A stretch of 64,000 nt of DNA from Apostichopus japonicus. Lineage: Eukaryota; Echinodermata; Holothuroidea; Aspidochirotida; Stichopodidae. Position 1 is the first letter of the stretch, and each line of letters begins with the position of its first letter. Below the pieces are notes generated by a model. It had not been told where the DNA came from, made no database searches, and saw nothing but the letters and a program-made list of their open reading frames with translations. Positions 1 through 13,700 of this stretch are shown piece after piece. The stretch covers positions 8,701,001 to 8,765,000 of the forward strand of contig NC_092569.1 of assembly GCF_037975245.1 (NCBI RefSeq), in the 5' to 3' direction. The translations under genes and the position numbers were made by a program.

Positions 1-533
1 ATACATTCCGGCCTCCGAAGTTCAGCACGTAGTCCATCTCTTTATTATTAATGCTTATATTGCCAGCTATATATAGATGTCACACCAATTTGAAATATTT
101 CTAATTACTTATAGAAAAGTTGTAATATGTTTAATATTGTTTGTCTATATTGTTACATCAGTAGGATGTATGTTGTCTGTTATTTAGTTACAGTCTGATC
201 CTCTACCAATCTTCATCACCTTCAGGTTATTACAGATGTAATTTATAAGTAATGATTCAGTCCCATTGGGGGATTCGTCTATATACAAGACTATGAGTCT
301 CTAAGACATATATATAAGGAAATACTCTTAACTGTTCATAATTAGCAATTCCCTTAATATGGTATATAGTTTGCAGCGCATCGTCTTAACAACGTTGGAG
401 AGTTTGTGATATCCTTAAAGATTCGAAACACATCCCCATGTGGTTTTCCTAGATTAATCTTGTTTGACATTTATATGTTGCATAGAGATACCGAATGCAG
501 ATAGGTTTGATTAGCTTGATTAAAATTGTTAAG
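1..533. other. unique AT-rich sequence, no feature seen
   Basis: I see no convincing exon, RNA gene or repeat here. It forms the left flank of the 21-bp minisatellite. Confidence 0.5.
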
Positions 534-2204
534 GAATGTAACTATACAGACGTGTAATGTAACTATGCATACGTGTAATGTAACTAACTCTACAGACGTG
601 TAATGTAACTCTACAGACGTGTAATGTAACTAACTCTACAGACGTGTAATGTAACTCTACAGACGTGTCATGTAACTCTACAGACGTGTAATGTAACTAT
701 ACAGACGTGTAATGTAACTATACAGACGTGTCATGTAACTCTACAGACGTGTAATGTAACTATACAGACGTGTCATGTAACTCTACAGACGTGTAATGTA
801 ACTATACAGACGTGTAATGTAACTCTACAGACGTGTAATGTAACTATGCAGACGTGTCATGTAACTCTACAGACGTGTAATGTAACTATACAGACGTGTA
901 ATGTAACTCTACAGACGTGTAATGTAACTATGCAGACGTGTCATGTAACTATACAGACGTGTCATGTAACTATACAGACGTGTAATGTAACTATACAGAC
1001 GTGTCATGTAACTATACAGACGTGTAATGTAACTATACAGACGTGTAATGTAACTATACAGACGTGTAATGTAACTATGCAGACGTGTCATGTAACGATA
1101 CGGACGTGTAATGTAACTATACAGACGTGTCATGTAACTATGCGGACGTGTAATGTAACTATGCAGACGTGTAATGTAACTCTACAGACGTGTAATGTAA
1201 CTATACAGACGTGTCATGTAACTATACGGACGTGTAATGTAACTATACAGACGTGTCATGTAACTATACGGACGTGTAATGTAACTATACGGACGTGTCA
1301 TGTAACTATGCAGACGTGTCATGTAACTATACGGACGTGTCATGTAACTATACGGACGTGTCATGTAACTATACGGACGTGTCATGTAACTATACGGACG
1401 TGTCATGTAACTATGCGGACGTGTCATGTAACAATACAGACGTGTCATGTAACTATGCGGACGTGTCATGTAACTATGCAGACGTGTCATGTAACAATAC
1501 AGACGTGTCATGTAACTATGCGGACGTGTCATGTAACTATGCAGACGTGTCATGTAACTATACAGACGTGTCATGTAACTATGCAGACGTGTCATGTAAC
1601 TATACAGACGTGTCATGTAACTATGCAGACGTGTCATGTAACTATACAGACGTGTCATGTAACTATACAGACGTGTCATGTAACTATACAGACGTGTCAT
1701 GTAACTATACAGACGTGTCATGTAACTATACAGACGTGTCATGTAACTATATAGACGTGTAATGTAACTCTACAGACGTGTAATGTAACTATACAGACGT
1801 GTCATGTAACTATACAGACGTGTAATGTAACTCTACAGACGTGTAATGTAACTATGCAGACGTGTAATGTAACTATGCAGACGTGTCATGTAACTATATA
1901 GACGTGTAATGTAACTATACAGACGTGTAATGTAACTATACAGACGTGTAATGTAACTCTACAGACGTGTAATGTAACTATACAGACGTGTCATGTAACT
2001 ATACAGACGTGTCATGTAACTATACGGACGTGTAATGTAACTATACAGACGTGTAATGTAACTCTACAGACGTGTAATGTAATTATACAGACGTGTAATG
2101 TAACTATACAGACGTGTCATGTAACTATACAGACGTGTAATGTAACTGTACAGACGTGTAATGTAACTATATATACGTGTAACGGAACTAGAGAGACGTG
2201 TTAC
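534..2204. repeat. 21-bp minisatellite, about 79 units
   Basis: The unit reads TAACTATACAGACGTGT followed by AATG or CATG. A few units at the left edge (about 575-640) carry a 4-bp TAAC insertion. Variable sites are TATAC/CTCTAC/TATGC, CAGAC/CGGAC and TAATG/TCATG. Because 21 is a multiple of three, long open frames appear on both strands; these are repeat artefacts. The TCATG variant removes a stop, so the open frames coincide with the central block (about 1290-1745) where that variant is fixed. Confidence 0.97.
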
Positions 2205-5200
2205 GAGGATGAGTGAATTTATTTGATACAATAACTAGTCGTTTTAGTAGATCAAGGAATATAACGCAAGCCTTGTTAGATATTTTTTAATAAAATGCAC
2301 AAAAAAAAAAAAAACAGTAATTACAACGTTGCCTATTTAAGATTTGACTAACTTATGTTAGGTCTATGCACAATGCTTAACACACAACACAGTGGCCACG
2401 TACAATTAGACCAGAATCTGTAACAGCGGTACTGACTAAAATATGAAACCACATATTTGTTATATAAAATAAGAATCGTAAAGTTTGATGGGGGTCTAAG
2501 AGGTACAAAATATATGGTCATAAAAGAACCGATTTGCATACAAGGTTAGCGCATATTCAGTACAACGTGTTTGTATAATGTTAAATGCGCTTTTTTTCCT
2601 GTAACGATACACCAGGTTGCCATATGCACTTACCAAAGCAACTCATGAAAGTGCATAACCTTATTTGCTTGTCGACAAAGCCTTACGAATATTTTAGGAA
2701 GGGCATGAGCAGTTGGTTAATAAGGTTAGAAATATGAAACGAATATTACATGATCGGTATTTGTTATGTAACCACAAAACGAGTGGGGGGGGGGTGGGGG
2801 GGGGGGGGTTGAGCATGCATGGCGGCGATTACAGGTCATTTTAATGAGAAACAACAATGCTGGTTTCTCAACTAGATATTACGGTACAGCTACTTCTGCT
2901 AGCTACTTTAATACTTATACTGGATATAATTTAATCTTAGGATGGGGAGGGCATGGTCCTTTTGTCTAGTAAAATATGTTGTATCCGTGTTTTCTATTTT
3001 CTAAAAATATACTGACACAGGTTAAATGTCCAGAACTCCTCCATATCAACTTTTAATTCAATTCAGTTTTTATTTTCATATGTTTCTTGCCAATCGACAG
3101 TCATGCGTATAGGAACTAAGAGGGATTGGGTGCTCGAATTGAGGTACAAGGGCGACACAAGTTCGATTTTCATGTGCACTGAACTTAAAATTAATTGTCA
3201 TAGAAATCCACTTGCATCAATCTCCACAATATTGCACTACAATAGCGATTTAATATTCAATACATCTCAGTATAGATCAAAATTTATTATTTGGCAACTT
3301 ATCGTTTGATCTTATGAGAGCTTTCAGTTCCCCATGGGTGAATTTAAAATGCAAGCCATTTAAGTATAATAAAGGCTACTTCATAAATATTCGAACAACC
3401 TTAAATTCTTCTGAATTCATTAATGTCATATAAAAACCGTATTGCCTAAGGCTGGAATTAGTCATGTCTGAATATTACATAAATTCTTTCGATTAAACCC
3501 ATTAAAGATTCACAGGTTTTCTCAGGATTTGCGAAACGGAGCCATAATTGTAGAAAAGTGTTACTGCTGTGAAAGGACTTGAACAAACCGAAGGCCCTAT
3601 TCACAGATAGAGGCATATGGTTTGATTCGATGACAACTGTTGAAAACTGACATTTGTCAGTAATATACCAATGTTTCATAAAAACTTAGAGCTCAATTCT
3701 CCGCGTATTTTATTTACTGCGTTAAATCTTGTAGTTTGATGTAATGATTTATTGAAAGTAGAAAGTTGATGAGGTATATGAAAAGAAAGTGGAACTCACC
3801 TTTTAACATTCGTTGATACTGATTTTACAAAGTATACCCAAATGGCTTTATATATCGTCTGTCGTCAATTGTATTCTGTTGATGTATAACCATACATAAA
3901 TTCTAATAGATATAATCAAATTCACCAAAGTACGCAGAAAGTGCCGATAAAAAGTCACGCTTTGTAGATTTATTTGATCTGTCAAAATCCCATCTTGAAA
4001 CGATGAAGGAAGCCATCCGCATCACTTCAACAGAACTAACGCCTCTCGTCTGCCTCTTATTACAACTATGAACAGACGATAAACTAGCAAAGCTTTATCA
4101 AGGGCTGAAAGTAATATAGCGCTGATTCTTGTTGCAATCACAGACGCACTGACCAAAAGATTAGTTATCTGAAAGGCTATAGGAACATTGTACCAATAAG
4201 CTAGACTTCCCTGCTTATGTATTCTTTCCAGATACAATATATGTTCACATATGTACGGTTACTATACGCATTCAACTGAAAAGTAACATTCTAAACTGCT
4301 CGTGTGCATAGTTTGTAGTATATTAGTAAGGGAAGTAACAATTTTCAATACTTTAAGCTGGTATTGTAAAATACACGATATATAGATATATACTGTAGAA
4401 CTGCGGGTTTAGTATAAGTTAGTGTTGTTCCGTGTAATACTACAGGGATATTAAACATCGTATGAGTTTAATTAGACCAATCAGAATCTCGGAATACTTG
4501 TATGACTTTAAAATAGACAGTAATATGAAGACAGGAGTTCTTTTTGTCTGTGGCTAACTTGGATTGATTTAAGTGATTCCTCGGAGTCACCGTCACATGC
4601 AGACGATTTGTTGGGGAGTAGTGAGATTAAGTTCAATTTACTGTATTTTTCACTAGTTTCAAAGCATACTATATTTTCCCATGGCCCGTCGGGGGAACGG
4701 GAGTAGGAGGGGCTGAGAGATTTCTTTCCGGACCCCTAATCTTTCTGAAACGAAACATAAAGATTAATAATATAAAAATTTTCCATGCAGGGTATCAAAG
4801 TTTCTTACATGAGGATTCACGTACCCCCAAATTGTGATTTTCGTCGACCTTTCAGAAAAGGAACGATTTAAGTAGAGATGTGAAATATCAAATGGATTCC
4901 TAGTTTCAACAGGCAGCTGTAATGTGCATCAATATCTTGCACAGGTTGCTATACGTCACAGTACACAGAATAACACTTTTTGCAAACTTTAAGAATGTCG
5001 TCAAACGTTGTGGAATGTACAGGCAAGTAAGTTAACTCGATCGTGTTGAAATCAAGAAACTAATTTATGCATCGATAAAGTCGACTAAAATTGGGGATAC
5101 CATGAGTAACGTTTATTGTTATTGTTACTCGGTTATCGATGGGCGTGGCCGGAAGCGTTTCATCAAGTTACTACCGCTTTGACTTCCTTAACGAAGTTGG

Positions 5201-7430
5201 CTGAGAGTAAATACTCTTCATATTCAGTCAAAGTGACTGTTCGTGTTATATGGCAGACGAGTGTTGTTTAATTGCCTTGGTAATTTCAAGTTGAATTTCA
5301 AAAGTGCAAATCTACTTGAAAACAATTTTGTATATTTAATTGCTTCCAATAATAAAGCAAAATGCAATAAATGTGTGTAATATGAATCTTCCTCATCTTG
5401 ACTTTGTAATATTCGAATGTGAAGAAAAAAAAAGAACATTTGTAAAAGTAATAATCTACGACCTCCACGTCTCCTTCACTCAATCACATCATGTAGACCT
5501 ACAGACTATATATTTAATAAAGAGGAGAAGGAGAGCTAGAAAAAGCAAACACTGTAAATATAAGTATCAATCGAAAAAAGGATGCTTGTGCCAGAAACAA
5601 ACTTCTCGTGTTTTCATATGGTTGCTACTTGGGTGGGGAGGGGAGGGGGGGCACCCCAGTAATCAATGCCAGATAGAAACTATATTATCACCACGGTTAC
5701 GATTGCACATGTTTGCCAATCATTATTTAATTCCCCAAATATTGCAACTGATTGATTCAAGTGTTTTCACCATTTAAGATCCTTGCAGTACGGTCTCCGC
5801 ATGTAATGATTGCTGTGCTGCAGGATTCACACTATACATGTAAGATCCGTAACCGTAACCGTTAAGTATATCCGTTTTATCGATCATTGAGGATTTTGAC
5901 AGCATACAGTCTAGTCTAACAGGAATCTGAGATGATTTAGTTAATTTAATGCTTGTAAATAAAATGATTTACAGCCACTCCTTGCTTTGGAAAATATATC
6001 ATTTAACTCTCATTTAAACTGTTCTGCCAATATGTAAACGTAATCCGATATATGGTAATTATACATAATTACTATGAAGCCTTACATGTCACATGTAGAG
6101 ATAAAACAGCTGTATATTATCACTTGTAGAAATATTATACTGTTGTAGAGAAAAGAAAAGAATTGAGAAAACCTCTCCACATGCATGCGCAGACAAAAAT
6201 AGAAATTCACGGTAGCATACTTGCAGCATCTCTCTGATTGTCACAAGCCGTGTACCTCTGAGAGAGGTTCCTGTTAGGATCAAAACGCGGGGCCTCCATG
6301 TTATTCAACATCATTAGCAAATTAGCAGAAAGATAACGTTCACTGAATTAAGTTACATTGAAGCGATAGTTAAGGTCTTAGAACCGTGAGGTATATCGTG
6401 AATATTTTATGCGCTATGCACCTATATCCTACCGCATGTAGGCTACTTGATGTAGCCGTGCCTTTACACTGTATGTAAGAATATTGAAAGTGAATGCTAA
6501 ATATAAGCGAAGTAATGACGCTTCGTGTCTTTTGATGGGAAAAATAAAAATTTTAATCGAATATTGATTTAATGTTGTATAGAGTAACTTGTGACTTCAA
6601 TGAATGGAAATGACCTTATTTGCTTTAAGATAGATGTTGCTTTAACTGAATAATAAATGCCATTCATGCATTAATATAGATCAGTTTGGCGAAGAACACA
6701 ACCATCTGAATTGAATTAAATTGTATCCTCTTAAGTCTGATATGGAATTTAAGCCGGTAAACATATTATGGAATATCGAGTTATTACTCACACGCACACA
6801 AAAACCAATCTCATTTTATGGTACGAATTGATGAAAATATTATTGGTAGCACATGCAGGTAATCGGAAACAAGCAATGCGTCAAAACTTTCTAGCTCATT
6901 TTGTTTTGTGTGAAAAAAAAAGGACGATGTTATATTTCATATATATGAATCACATAATAGCAGAGTTGGGAATATGTAACATTTATTGAACTAACATGGC
7001 AACCGATTGTTTACTTGTCATCGATGTTTTGATATCGTTGGGATGCTCCTTAAGGACGTTTGATTATTGGAGGAAATGAAAACAAAAAAGATAATTCTTC
7101 TGTATTAAGAGAAACCACTTTTTCATTCCGTCAGAGCGGTGAATTTATTTTTTAGTGTACGGTAATATTCTATGCTAATTCACTTGGTTTACTGTTGACT
7201 TATTTTTCTGTTGTTCCTCAAGGGAAATATAACTATATTTATGGCCATTCTCTTTTGGCGACAAAATCCACACTTGGCTGCCTTAAACATACTTCATCGG
7301 ATTCCCATCGGTCAACTAAATACTGCGTCCAATTCGACCGATTGATGAAAACTAGGATTCCGTCAAACTAGTTATTACTGTGCGTCTATACCAAAAAGGA
7401 GTAATAAATAAATATAAACACTGAATAAAT
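2205..7430. other. gene-poor sequence with small low-complexity tracts
   Basis: No supported gene. It holds a poly-A tract near 2300-2314, a strongly G-rich tract at 2784-2811 (two G runs separated by one T, possible quadruplex) and another G-rich tract near 5632-5651. Short open frames at 3458-3679 (minus), 4022-4237 (minus) and 5340-5777 (plus) have no recognisable domain and no convincing splice context. Confidence 0.5.
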
Positions 7431-8435
7431 GAACGAACTAACAAGCGAACAAACGAACGAACAAACGAACGATAAACGAACGAACGACCGAACGAACGAA
7501 CGTACGAACGAACTAACAAGCGAACAAACGAACGAACGAACGAACTAACTAACGAACGAACGAACAAACGAACGACCGAACGAAAGTACGAACGAACGAA
7601 CGATTTAACGAACGAAAAGAACGAACGAACGAACTAACTAACGAACGAACGAACGAACGAACGAACGAACGAACGAACGAACGAACGAACTAACAAGCGA
7701 ACAAACGAACGAACGAACGAACTAACTAACGAACGAACGAACAAACGAACGACCGAACGAAAGTACGAACGAACGAACGATTTAACGAACGAAAAGAACG
7801 AACGAACGAACTAACGAACGAACGAACGAACGAACGAACGAACGAACGAACGAACGAACGAACGAACGAACTAACAAGCGAACAAACGAACGAACGAACG
7901 ACCGAACGAAAAGAACGAACGAACGAACGAACGAACGAACGAACGAACGAACGAACGAACGAACGAACGAACGAACGAACGAACGAACGAACGAACGAAC
8001 GAACGAACGAACGAACGAACGAACGAACGAACGAACGAACGAACGAACGAACGAACGAACGAACGAACGAACGAACGAACGAACGAACGAACGAACGAAC
8101 GAACGAACGAACGAACGAACGAACGAACGAACGAACGAACGAACGAACGAACGAACGAACGAACGAACGAACGAACGAACGAACGAACGAACGAACGAAC
8201 GAACGAACGAACGAACGAACGAACGAACGAACGAACGAACGAACGAACGAACGAACGAACGAACGAACGAACGAACGAACGAACGAACGAACGAACGAAC
8301 GAACGAACGAACGAACGAACGAACGAACGAACGAACGAACGAACGAACGAACGAACGAACGAACGAACGAACGAACGAACGAACGAACGAACGAACGAAC
8401 GAACGAACGAACGAACGAACGAACGAACGAACGAA
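7431..8435. repeat. (CGAA)n microsatellite, 1 kb, 523 bp uninterrupted
   Basis: From 7913 to 8435 the tetranucleotide is perfect (about 130 copies). The left part (7431-7912) is interrupted by variants such as CTAACAAG, CGACCGAA and GATTTAACG. These interruptions recur in blocks starting at 7513, 7690 and 7871, so units of about 177-181 bp were duplicated. Minus-strand open frames of repeated Ser-Phe-Val-Arg are artefacts. Confidence 0.97.
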
Positions 8436-10071
8436 AAAGTAAATGGATGAATGAATGATTAAATGAAGAAATGAATACCAGATAAGTAAATAAAGTAAAT
8501 AGACAATGGGGGTCATTAGTTTGAACGTAAGACACACACCTGCGTGAGTGTGTATGTGACGCGAGCTTGCAACTCAAACAGTGCATGATGATGGAACTTG
8601 ATGTTTGTTATGTGGATTAGTCTAAGGAAGTATATGTGGTCTACTGAAAATAGTGGAGATCAAATATCATTTGAGGCCAATAGAGGTCAAAGTCTGAAAA
8701 CGTTGTAAACACGATAACTTAAGAATTACAACCTCAGCTTCATTTGTGGGACGCAGATAAAAACAAGTTAAATCTTAAATTGAAACTTGGGTTAGGTTCA
8801 CATACTTGAGATGTTGATCAATCTTAGCGAATACAATTACTCATAGTGAATTGCTCAATACTTAGTAAAAAAACACAAAAAACAAACCAATCATACCAAA
8901 TCAACAAAGGTTTATTGAAACATACAGAGTATAATATAGAACTGTTGGGGAAGTAAAAAAAAAAAGTCCTACATATCGTTTCGAATTGAAAACATATATG
9001 CTGCTTCATCTGATCATATTCAATTTAAGCAAACTGAAAGTATTGTTCTTTGTTATTTGAAATGAATCTTGACTAGTCTGCATTGTCATATTGGAAAATG
9101 TACGCATTCTATGCTTTGTTAACTGCTCAGTTGTGTGATAGTTATGCGTTGGTACTATTTTAACAAATTTAAATAATTTTAAGATTTTCTTTTTAATCAA
9201 GCCATGAAATTAATCGTATACTAGTTGAAGTTGCCTTACTGAGTATTGTTTTATTCTTTCCTAGAAGGCAGTTTCATTACCCATTTCTCTCCCACCTATA
9301 GTTCAAGTTAGTTGCACCCATTAAAAGGTGATTTACACTCACCCCAAGAGATCACAATTAAAGTAAGTAGACATAAACCTTTATCCATATTAGAATGGAT
9401 GTCCTAAACTGTATTCCTATCAAATTTAGTCTTATTTAATTACGATTTTAATTTGTCCATATGATTACATGATAAGTAATCCACTTGTGTCTATAGCTAC
9501 TTATTTAGAGCTAATTTGTAACCTTAACATGCTTCATAATCCACCTATTGACGGCTAATTTTATATTATTTTTCAGGTGAGGGTGGGGGGGGGGGGGCAT
9601 GACAGTCGGCTTTAACGAACACATGACAGAACCCCTCCTTTATAAAATTCTTAACTTACCTCTCGCCCTTCAGTAAAGGTTCAGCGACCTATGTAACTCA
9701 GACGGTGGAGGTTTTTGATTTGGCCCTCCACTGTTTTGAAATCCTGCAGGCACGCCGCTGACAATATCTGCAACATGATGCGTGAAGCGAGTTAATTAAT
9801 TCAGTATATTTATTACCTTACTATAAATACATTATATCGAAGGGTCTGTATTTCTATCGCAGACTTCTGTGGTATATACAACAGCTAATGTATATATGCT
9901 TTATGTATATGTATTTATACTGCACAAATCTATTTTGATTGCAAATAATGTATATGTACTTTAGATATGATATGAATACCGGCACTGTTGTTTATATTTG
10001 TACAGAACAAGTGTACAATTGGTGCATTATAGAGAGGTATCTTATAAGTATTACATTGTCATGTGCATCGA
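8436..10071. other. unique AT-rich sequence
   Basis: No gene supported. There is a G-rich run near 9582-9598. A sequence at 9745-9763 ending in GCACGCCGCTG resembles a solitary right terminus of the MITE families described below; I found no left partner. Confidence 0.4.
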
Positions 10072-10079
10072 CAGACATG

Positions 10080-11696
10080 CATAGGCGTACGGGACCATTT
10101 CAGTTTAGGGGGGCAGAACTTTTTGTGCCCGAAAGTTCCCGTGACACTATCTAAGCGGAGCGCCACCATCGGTTGGCGCGTAGCGTACAAATTTTTTTTT
10201 GGCAAACAATGCCTCTCAGATTGCTGGAAACGGCACTTCTAAAGCCTTGCAAGTTGCATCTAAACATTCTTTATTTTATAATCTCACGTTTTAGAAATTT
10301 ACACTTCCCCAAAAATTTGGTAAATTAGAAGAAGAAAAAATGGTAACATCACTTTGAAGGGGAAAAATGGGACAGTATATTTTTTAAGCTCCTATATTTA
10401 GTTACCTTATTTATTATTTTAACACAGTACTCAGCTAACTCCAGAAAAACATACATTGTTCAACGACACGTAGGCGGGATAATGTCGCTGTGCCGGGTGA
10501 GACTGCAATTTGTCTCACAAAACAGTATAAAATGTAACAAGAATATGATAAACCTGTGATACTAGGCTTGTAGGCACCCCCCCAACCCCACCATCCATGA
10601 AAAAGAAAATGTTTCTTATATACACTCATGTTGGGGGTGTCCAGGTCAAGGCGGCGGAAGCACTTTAATCTGGGGGGCACCGACTTCAAAGGGCACTTTG
10701 TAGAAATTCGATTGGACTGAAGCAGCCTTACATTTAGTACCCTTTATAACTCTTATTGTATTATCTTATTTGCGTATACACATCACTCCATCAACGCCCC
10801 CCCCCCCCAAAGGAAAATATGCCTATACTAGCACTGCAATATCCAATGCGCAAATTGGGAAACAAGGAACAAGTTTTCTTTTGAGACAAAATGAGGTGAA
10901 ATCATGCTAGTTGCCAATGTAGGAATCTTCCGAATTAAAGTTTTTTTCTTGTTAATATCTTAACAAATTTTTTCCATTCAAAATAGCTTTGAGTTTGACC
11001 CACAGAAATTCATTAAAAGTCACGGGCTTAGCCAGGATTTGCAAAGTTGTATGTACGACTATCTGAGCGGAGCGCCACCATCGGTTGGCGCGGAGCGTAC
11101 TAGAAAATTTTTGGTTTTTACAAACCCCTCAGATGGCCGGAAACGGCCCTTCCCGAGTATTCATTCTGGTTCCCTGGCCTCTTGCTAACTTGAGGCACCT
11201 CAATTTTTATGTAGAAAAAAGGCAGATTTTTAACCTGAGGAAAAGTGGGGGGGGGGGCACGTCCCCCCTGTTCCCCCCCGGTTCCGCCGCCGTTGGTCCA
11301 GGTATACAATTGACTAGTTAGAAAAAAAATTGATCGTGCAAAAAGGGTGGTAGCCCAGATGAACTGCGCTTACGATGGTGTTACACGGAAATATTCGGGC
11401 AGCATGATGCTAAATAAAGAAAATCATGGAATTGTCGGGCAAAAATTTGAAAAAAAAATTCGGGCAAGCTTCTGCATATTTATATATATATATATATATT
11501 TCCAGAGGACAAGAAATTCGGGCAAAAGTCCTGAAAAATTCGGGCAGCCTAAGAGGAGAAAAAAAAAATATATATATATATATTTTCTCCTCTTAGGCTG
11601 CCCGAATTTTTCAGGACTTTTGCCCGAATTTCTTGTCCTCTGGAAATTTGGGGGGGGGGCAGTCTGCCCCCCTGCCCCCCGCCTCGTACGCCTATA
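10080..11696. mobile_element. composite non-autonomous DNA transposon with 8-9 bp TSD
   Basis: The left end CATAGGCGTACG (10080-10091) and the right end CGTACGCCTATA (11685-11696) are inverted repeats with one terminal mismatch. They are flanked by perfect direct repeats: ACAGACATG at 10071-10079 and 11696-11704, or CAGACATG (8 bp) if the end is placed at 11696. An 8-bp duplication is typical of hAT transposons; that assignment is inference. The element carries the GC-rich core twice (about 10145-10190 and 11058-11104), so one copy probably inserted into another. It also has oligo-C near 10797-10808, G and C runs near the right end and the palindrome at 11498-11647. No transposase frame is seen. 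Confidence 0.85.
11498..11647. repeat. perfect 65-bp inverted repeat with A/TA-rich loop
   Basis: Left arm 11498-11562 and right arm 11583-11647 are exact reverse complements over 65 bp by direct comparison. The 20-bp centre is poly-A plus (TA)n and is itself largely self-complementary. Each arm contains two copies of ATTCGGGCA. Another copy of this motif lies just upstream at about 11456-11466. The structure sits inside the transposon at 10080-11696 and next to its right end. Confidence 0.95.
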
Positions 11697-11704
11697 CAGA
11701 CATG

Positions 11705-13357
11705 ATAACTTCATTCCTCGAATAAGTACCAGCATCTTAACCATTCGTTGTTGCTTTTATAAGGGGTATTCCATTTGCAATATACTCGAATATTTCGAAT
11801 GACTTGAAGTTGCCCCTTTTTAGATACAGATATTACGTACCTTATTTTATACGGTAGGTTTCACTATGAACTGCTTGTGTCATTATGTATAGTTAGTTGT
11901 AACTTTAATAAATGGGACTGATTAGGACGTTTTGCGGAGAGGGGCCGGGGGAGGGGGGAACCTTACAGAGAGATCTGTAAATACACCTTATAAACGTTCA
12001 CAATAATAAGTATATCCAAATTGTGTTACTGAAATTTGATGGTTTAATTGTATTAAATGTCAGATATAATGCCTAAATTAGATGATCTTGCGGCATCAAT
12101 GATACCCTTGACTATAATATTACTGTATAATTTTGTTCGGAATCTTATGCTTTAGAGGTTTTTAGTTCCCCCATAGGCTACATATGCCCCAACTCTCTCC
12201 CCACACCGTTTCTAGGAATGCCACCTTACCATCGATCGGATATAGTTAATGGCTCCATATATACCAAGTGTTGTCGGGGAAGGGGGGGGGGGTGGTGGAG
12301 GTGTGTGCGGGAGTTGAACAGCTGGTGTCGCCTTGTGGATTACACGAAAGTTTTGTTCTATACCGAGGAGAAACACATTTTCTAATCATGTTGCCATATT
12401 TCTGTGTCAGAGTACGTAGTACTGACGAGGCATATGTTAATGATTTTGCCCCAATGTTTATAGCTGTAGTGTGCGGTATGATTTTCATACACATCTACGT
12501 ATTACACTAATTCAAATCATATATTTACACTTGTCTGGCTCGACTTTTCATTGTTCATTTTGTAGTCATAACTCATTAATAATACACAAAGCGACGAAGA
12601 TATGTACTGCAAAAGGTTCTAGTCTTGTTGACTTGTTGTAAGAGTACATTGTATGCATTCATTATGACTTTACAGTAATTGGTTTAGGTACGGTTCATTT
12701 ACCTTATAACCATAGTTTCAACTGTAGTATGTATTTAATTTTAATCGTATGTTGAATGAGTCATAGTCTTAACGAATTTCGTCTAGTAATATACATAATA
12801 AATCATAGCTGCTGTTTCCTACCAGTGCTTCATACGTTTTCATTAAAACATAAAATATTGATATCATTATTAGATTAATATCATATATATACTTAATTAA
12901 AGGCGAATTCGTTAGAGAAGTTAGAGGAACCAAACGAAATGGGAATATTTTTCTCAAGTGTAATCCTCTTACATTACCTCGTGAGATTATAAAAATACAC
13001 CTTTAATTAGCTTTATTTATTGTTAATCCTTAAAGGATGAGTGTGAACATGCACAACATATCGAGATATGATCGTAGAAAACAACTGTTATGAGAAGCAA
13101 TGGATAAAGATCAACTCAATTTATTTTGGATAATTCCAATTTTGCAATGTATCCAAATTTGTTGGAGAAATAATATTGGATGCCACCCATATTTCTTAAG
13201 ACGTAATAAAAGGGAAAAAAAGACACATTTTGTGGTTGATTTATAGGAATTGATAAAACGCATGGATGAATATTAACCTGGATTGATTGAAGAACTGATG
13301 CAGTCGTCATCAGGATAGCGGTTAAAGCAGCCTTCAATAGTCACTTAAAATATTTAA
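11705..13357. other. unique AT-rich sequence
   Basis: No gene supported. A G-rich tract at 11939-11957 and another at 12277-12301 are the only conspicuous features. Short overlapping open frames at 12246-12510 on both strands look like chance. Confidence 0.4.
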
Positions 13358-13700
13358 ATGAGAATATTATGAAAACAGACTTTCAAGGTGTCTTGTTTGT
13401 CTTAGTATACATGATATGAAAACACCACAATTTTTTCTGTTAGGAAATTCAGTTAGAATATAGCTGAATTACTACGTACAAGATTACTGTATGTTTCATA
13501 GGAACTTCGGTTAGAAATGCTGCATTGCTACGTACAAGATAAATGTACGTATTATAGGAACTTCAGTTAGAATAGCTGCACTGCTAGGTACAAGATAACT
13601 GCACGTTTTAATTTAATATTTCAATATTTCAATAAGAATATTATGAAACAGACTTTGAAGGTGTCTTGTGTTAGTATATATGATATAGGTAAAAAACTAA
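13358..13700. repeat. local direct repeats: 65-bp flanking pair around a 55-58 bp triplicate
   Basis: A segment at about 13358-13422 (GAATATTATGAAAACAGAC, then GGTGTCTTG and a TATGATAT tail) recurs with divergence at about 13632-13693. Between them lie three imperfect units starting at 13441, 13499 and 13554, each with TTAGAA and (C/G)TACAAGAT. Spacings are 58 and 55 bp. Confidence 0.8.

Noticed and set aside
846-1762. Open frames of 155-302 codons on both strands
   Set aside because: They are translations of the 21-bp repeat and exist because 21 is divisible by three. There is no unique protein sequence.
5340-5777. 145-codon plus frame as a gene
   Set aside because: It runs through a G-rich low-complexity tract and a Lys/Arg-rich stretch, with no domain or splice context.
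7726-8586. 286-codon Ser-Phe-Val-Arg frame on the minus strand
   Set aside because: It is the (CGAA)n microsatellite read in frame.
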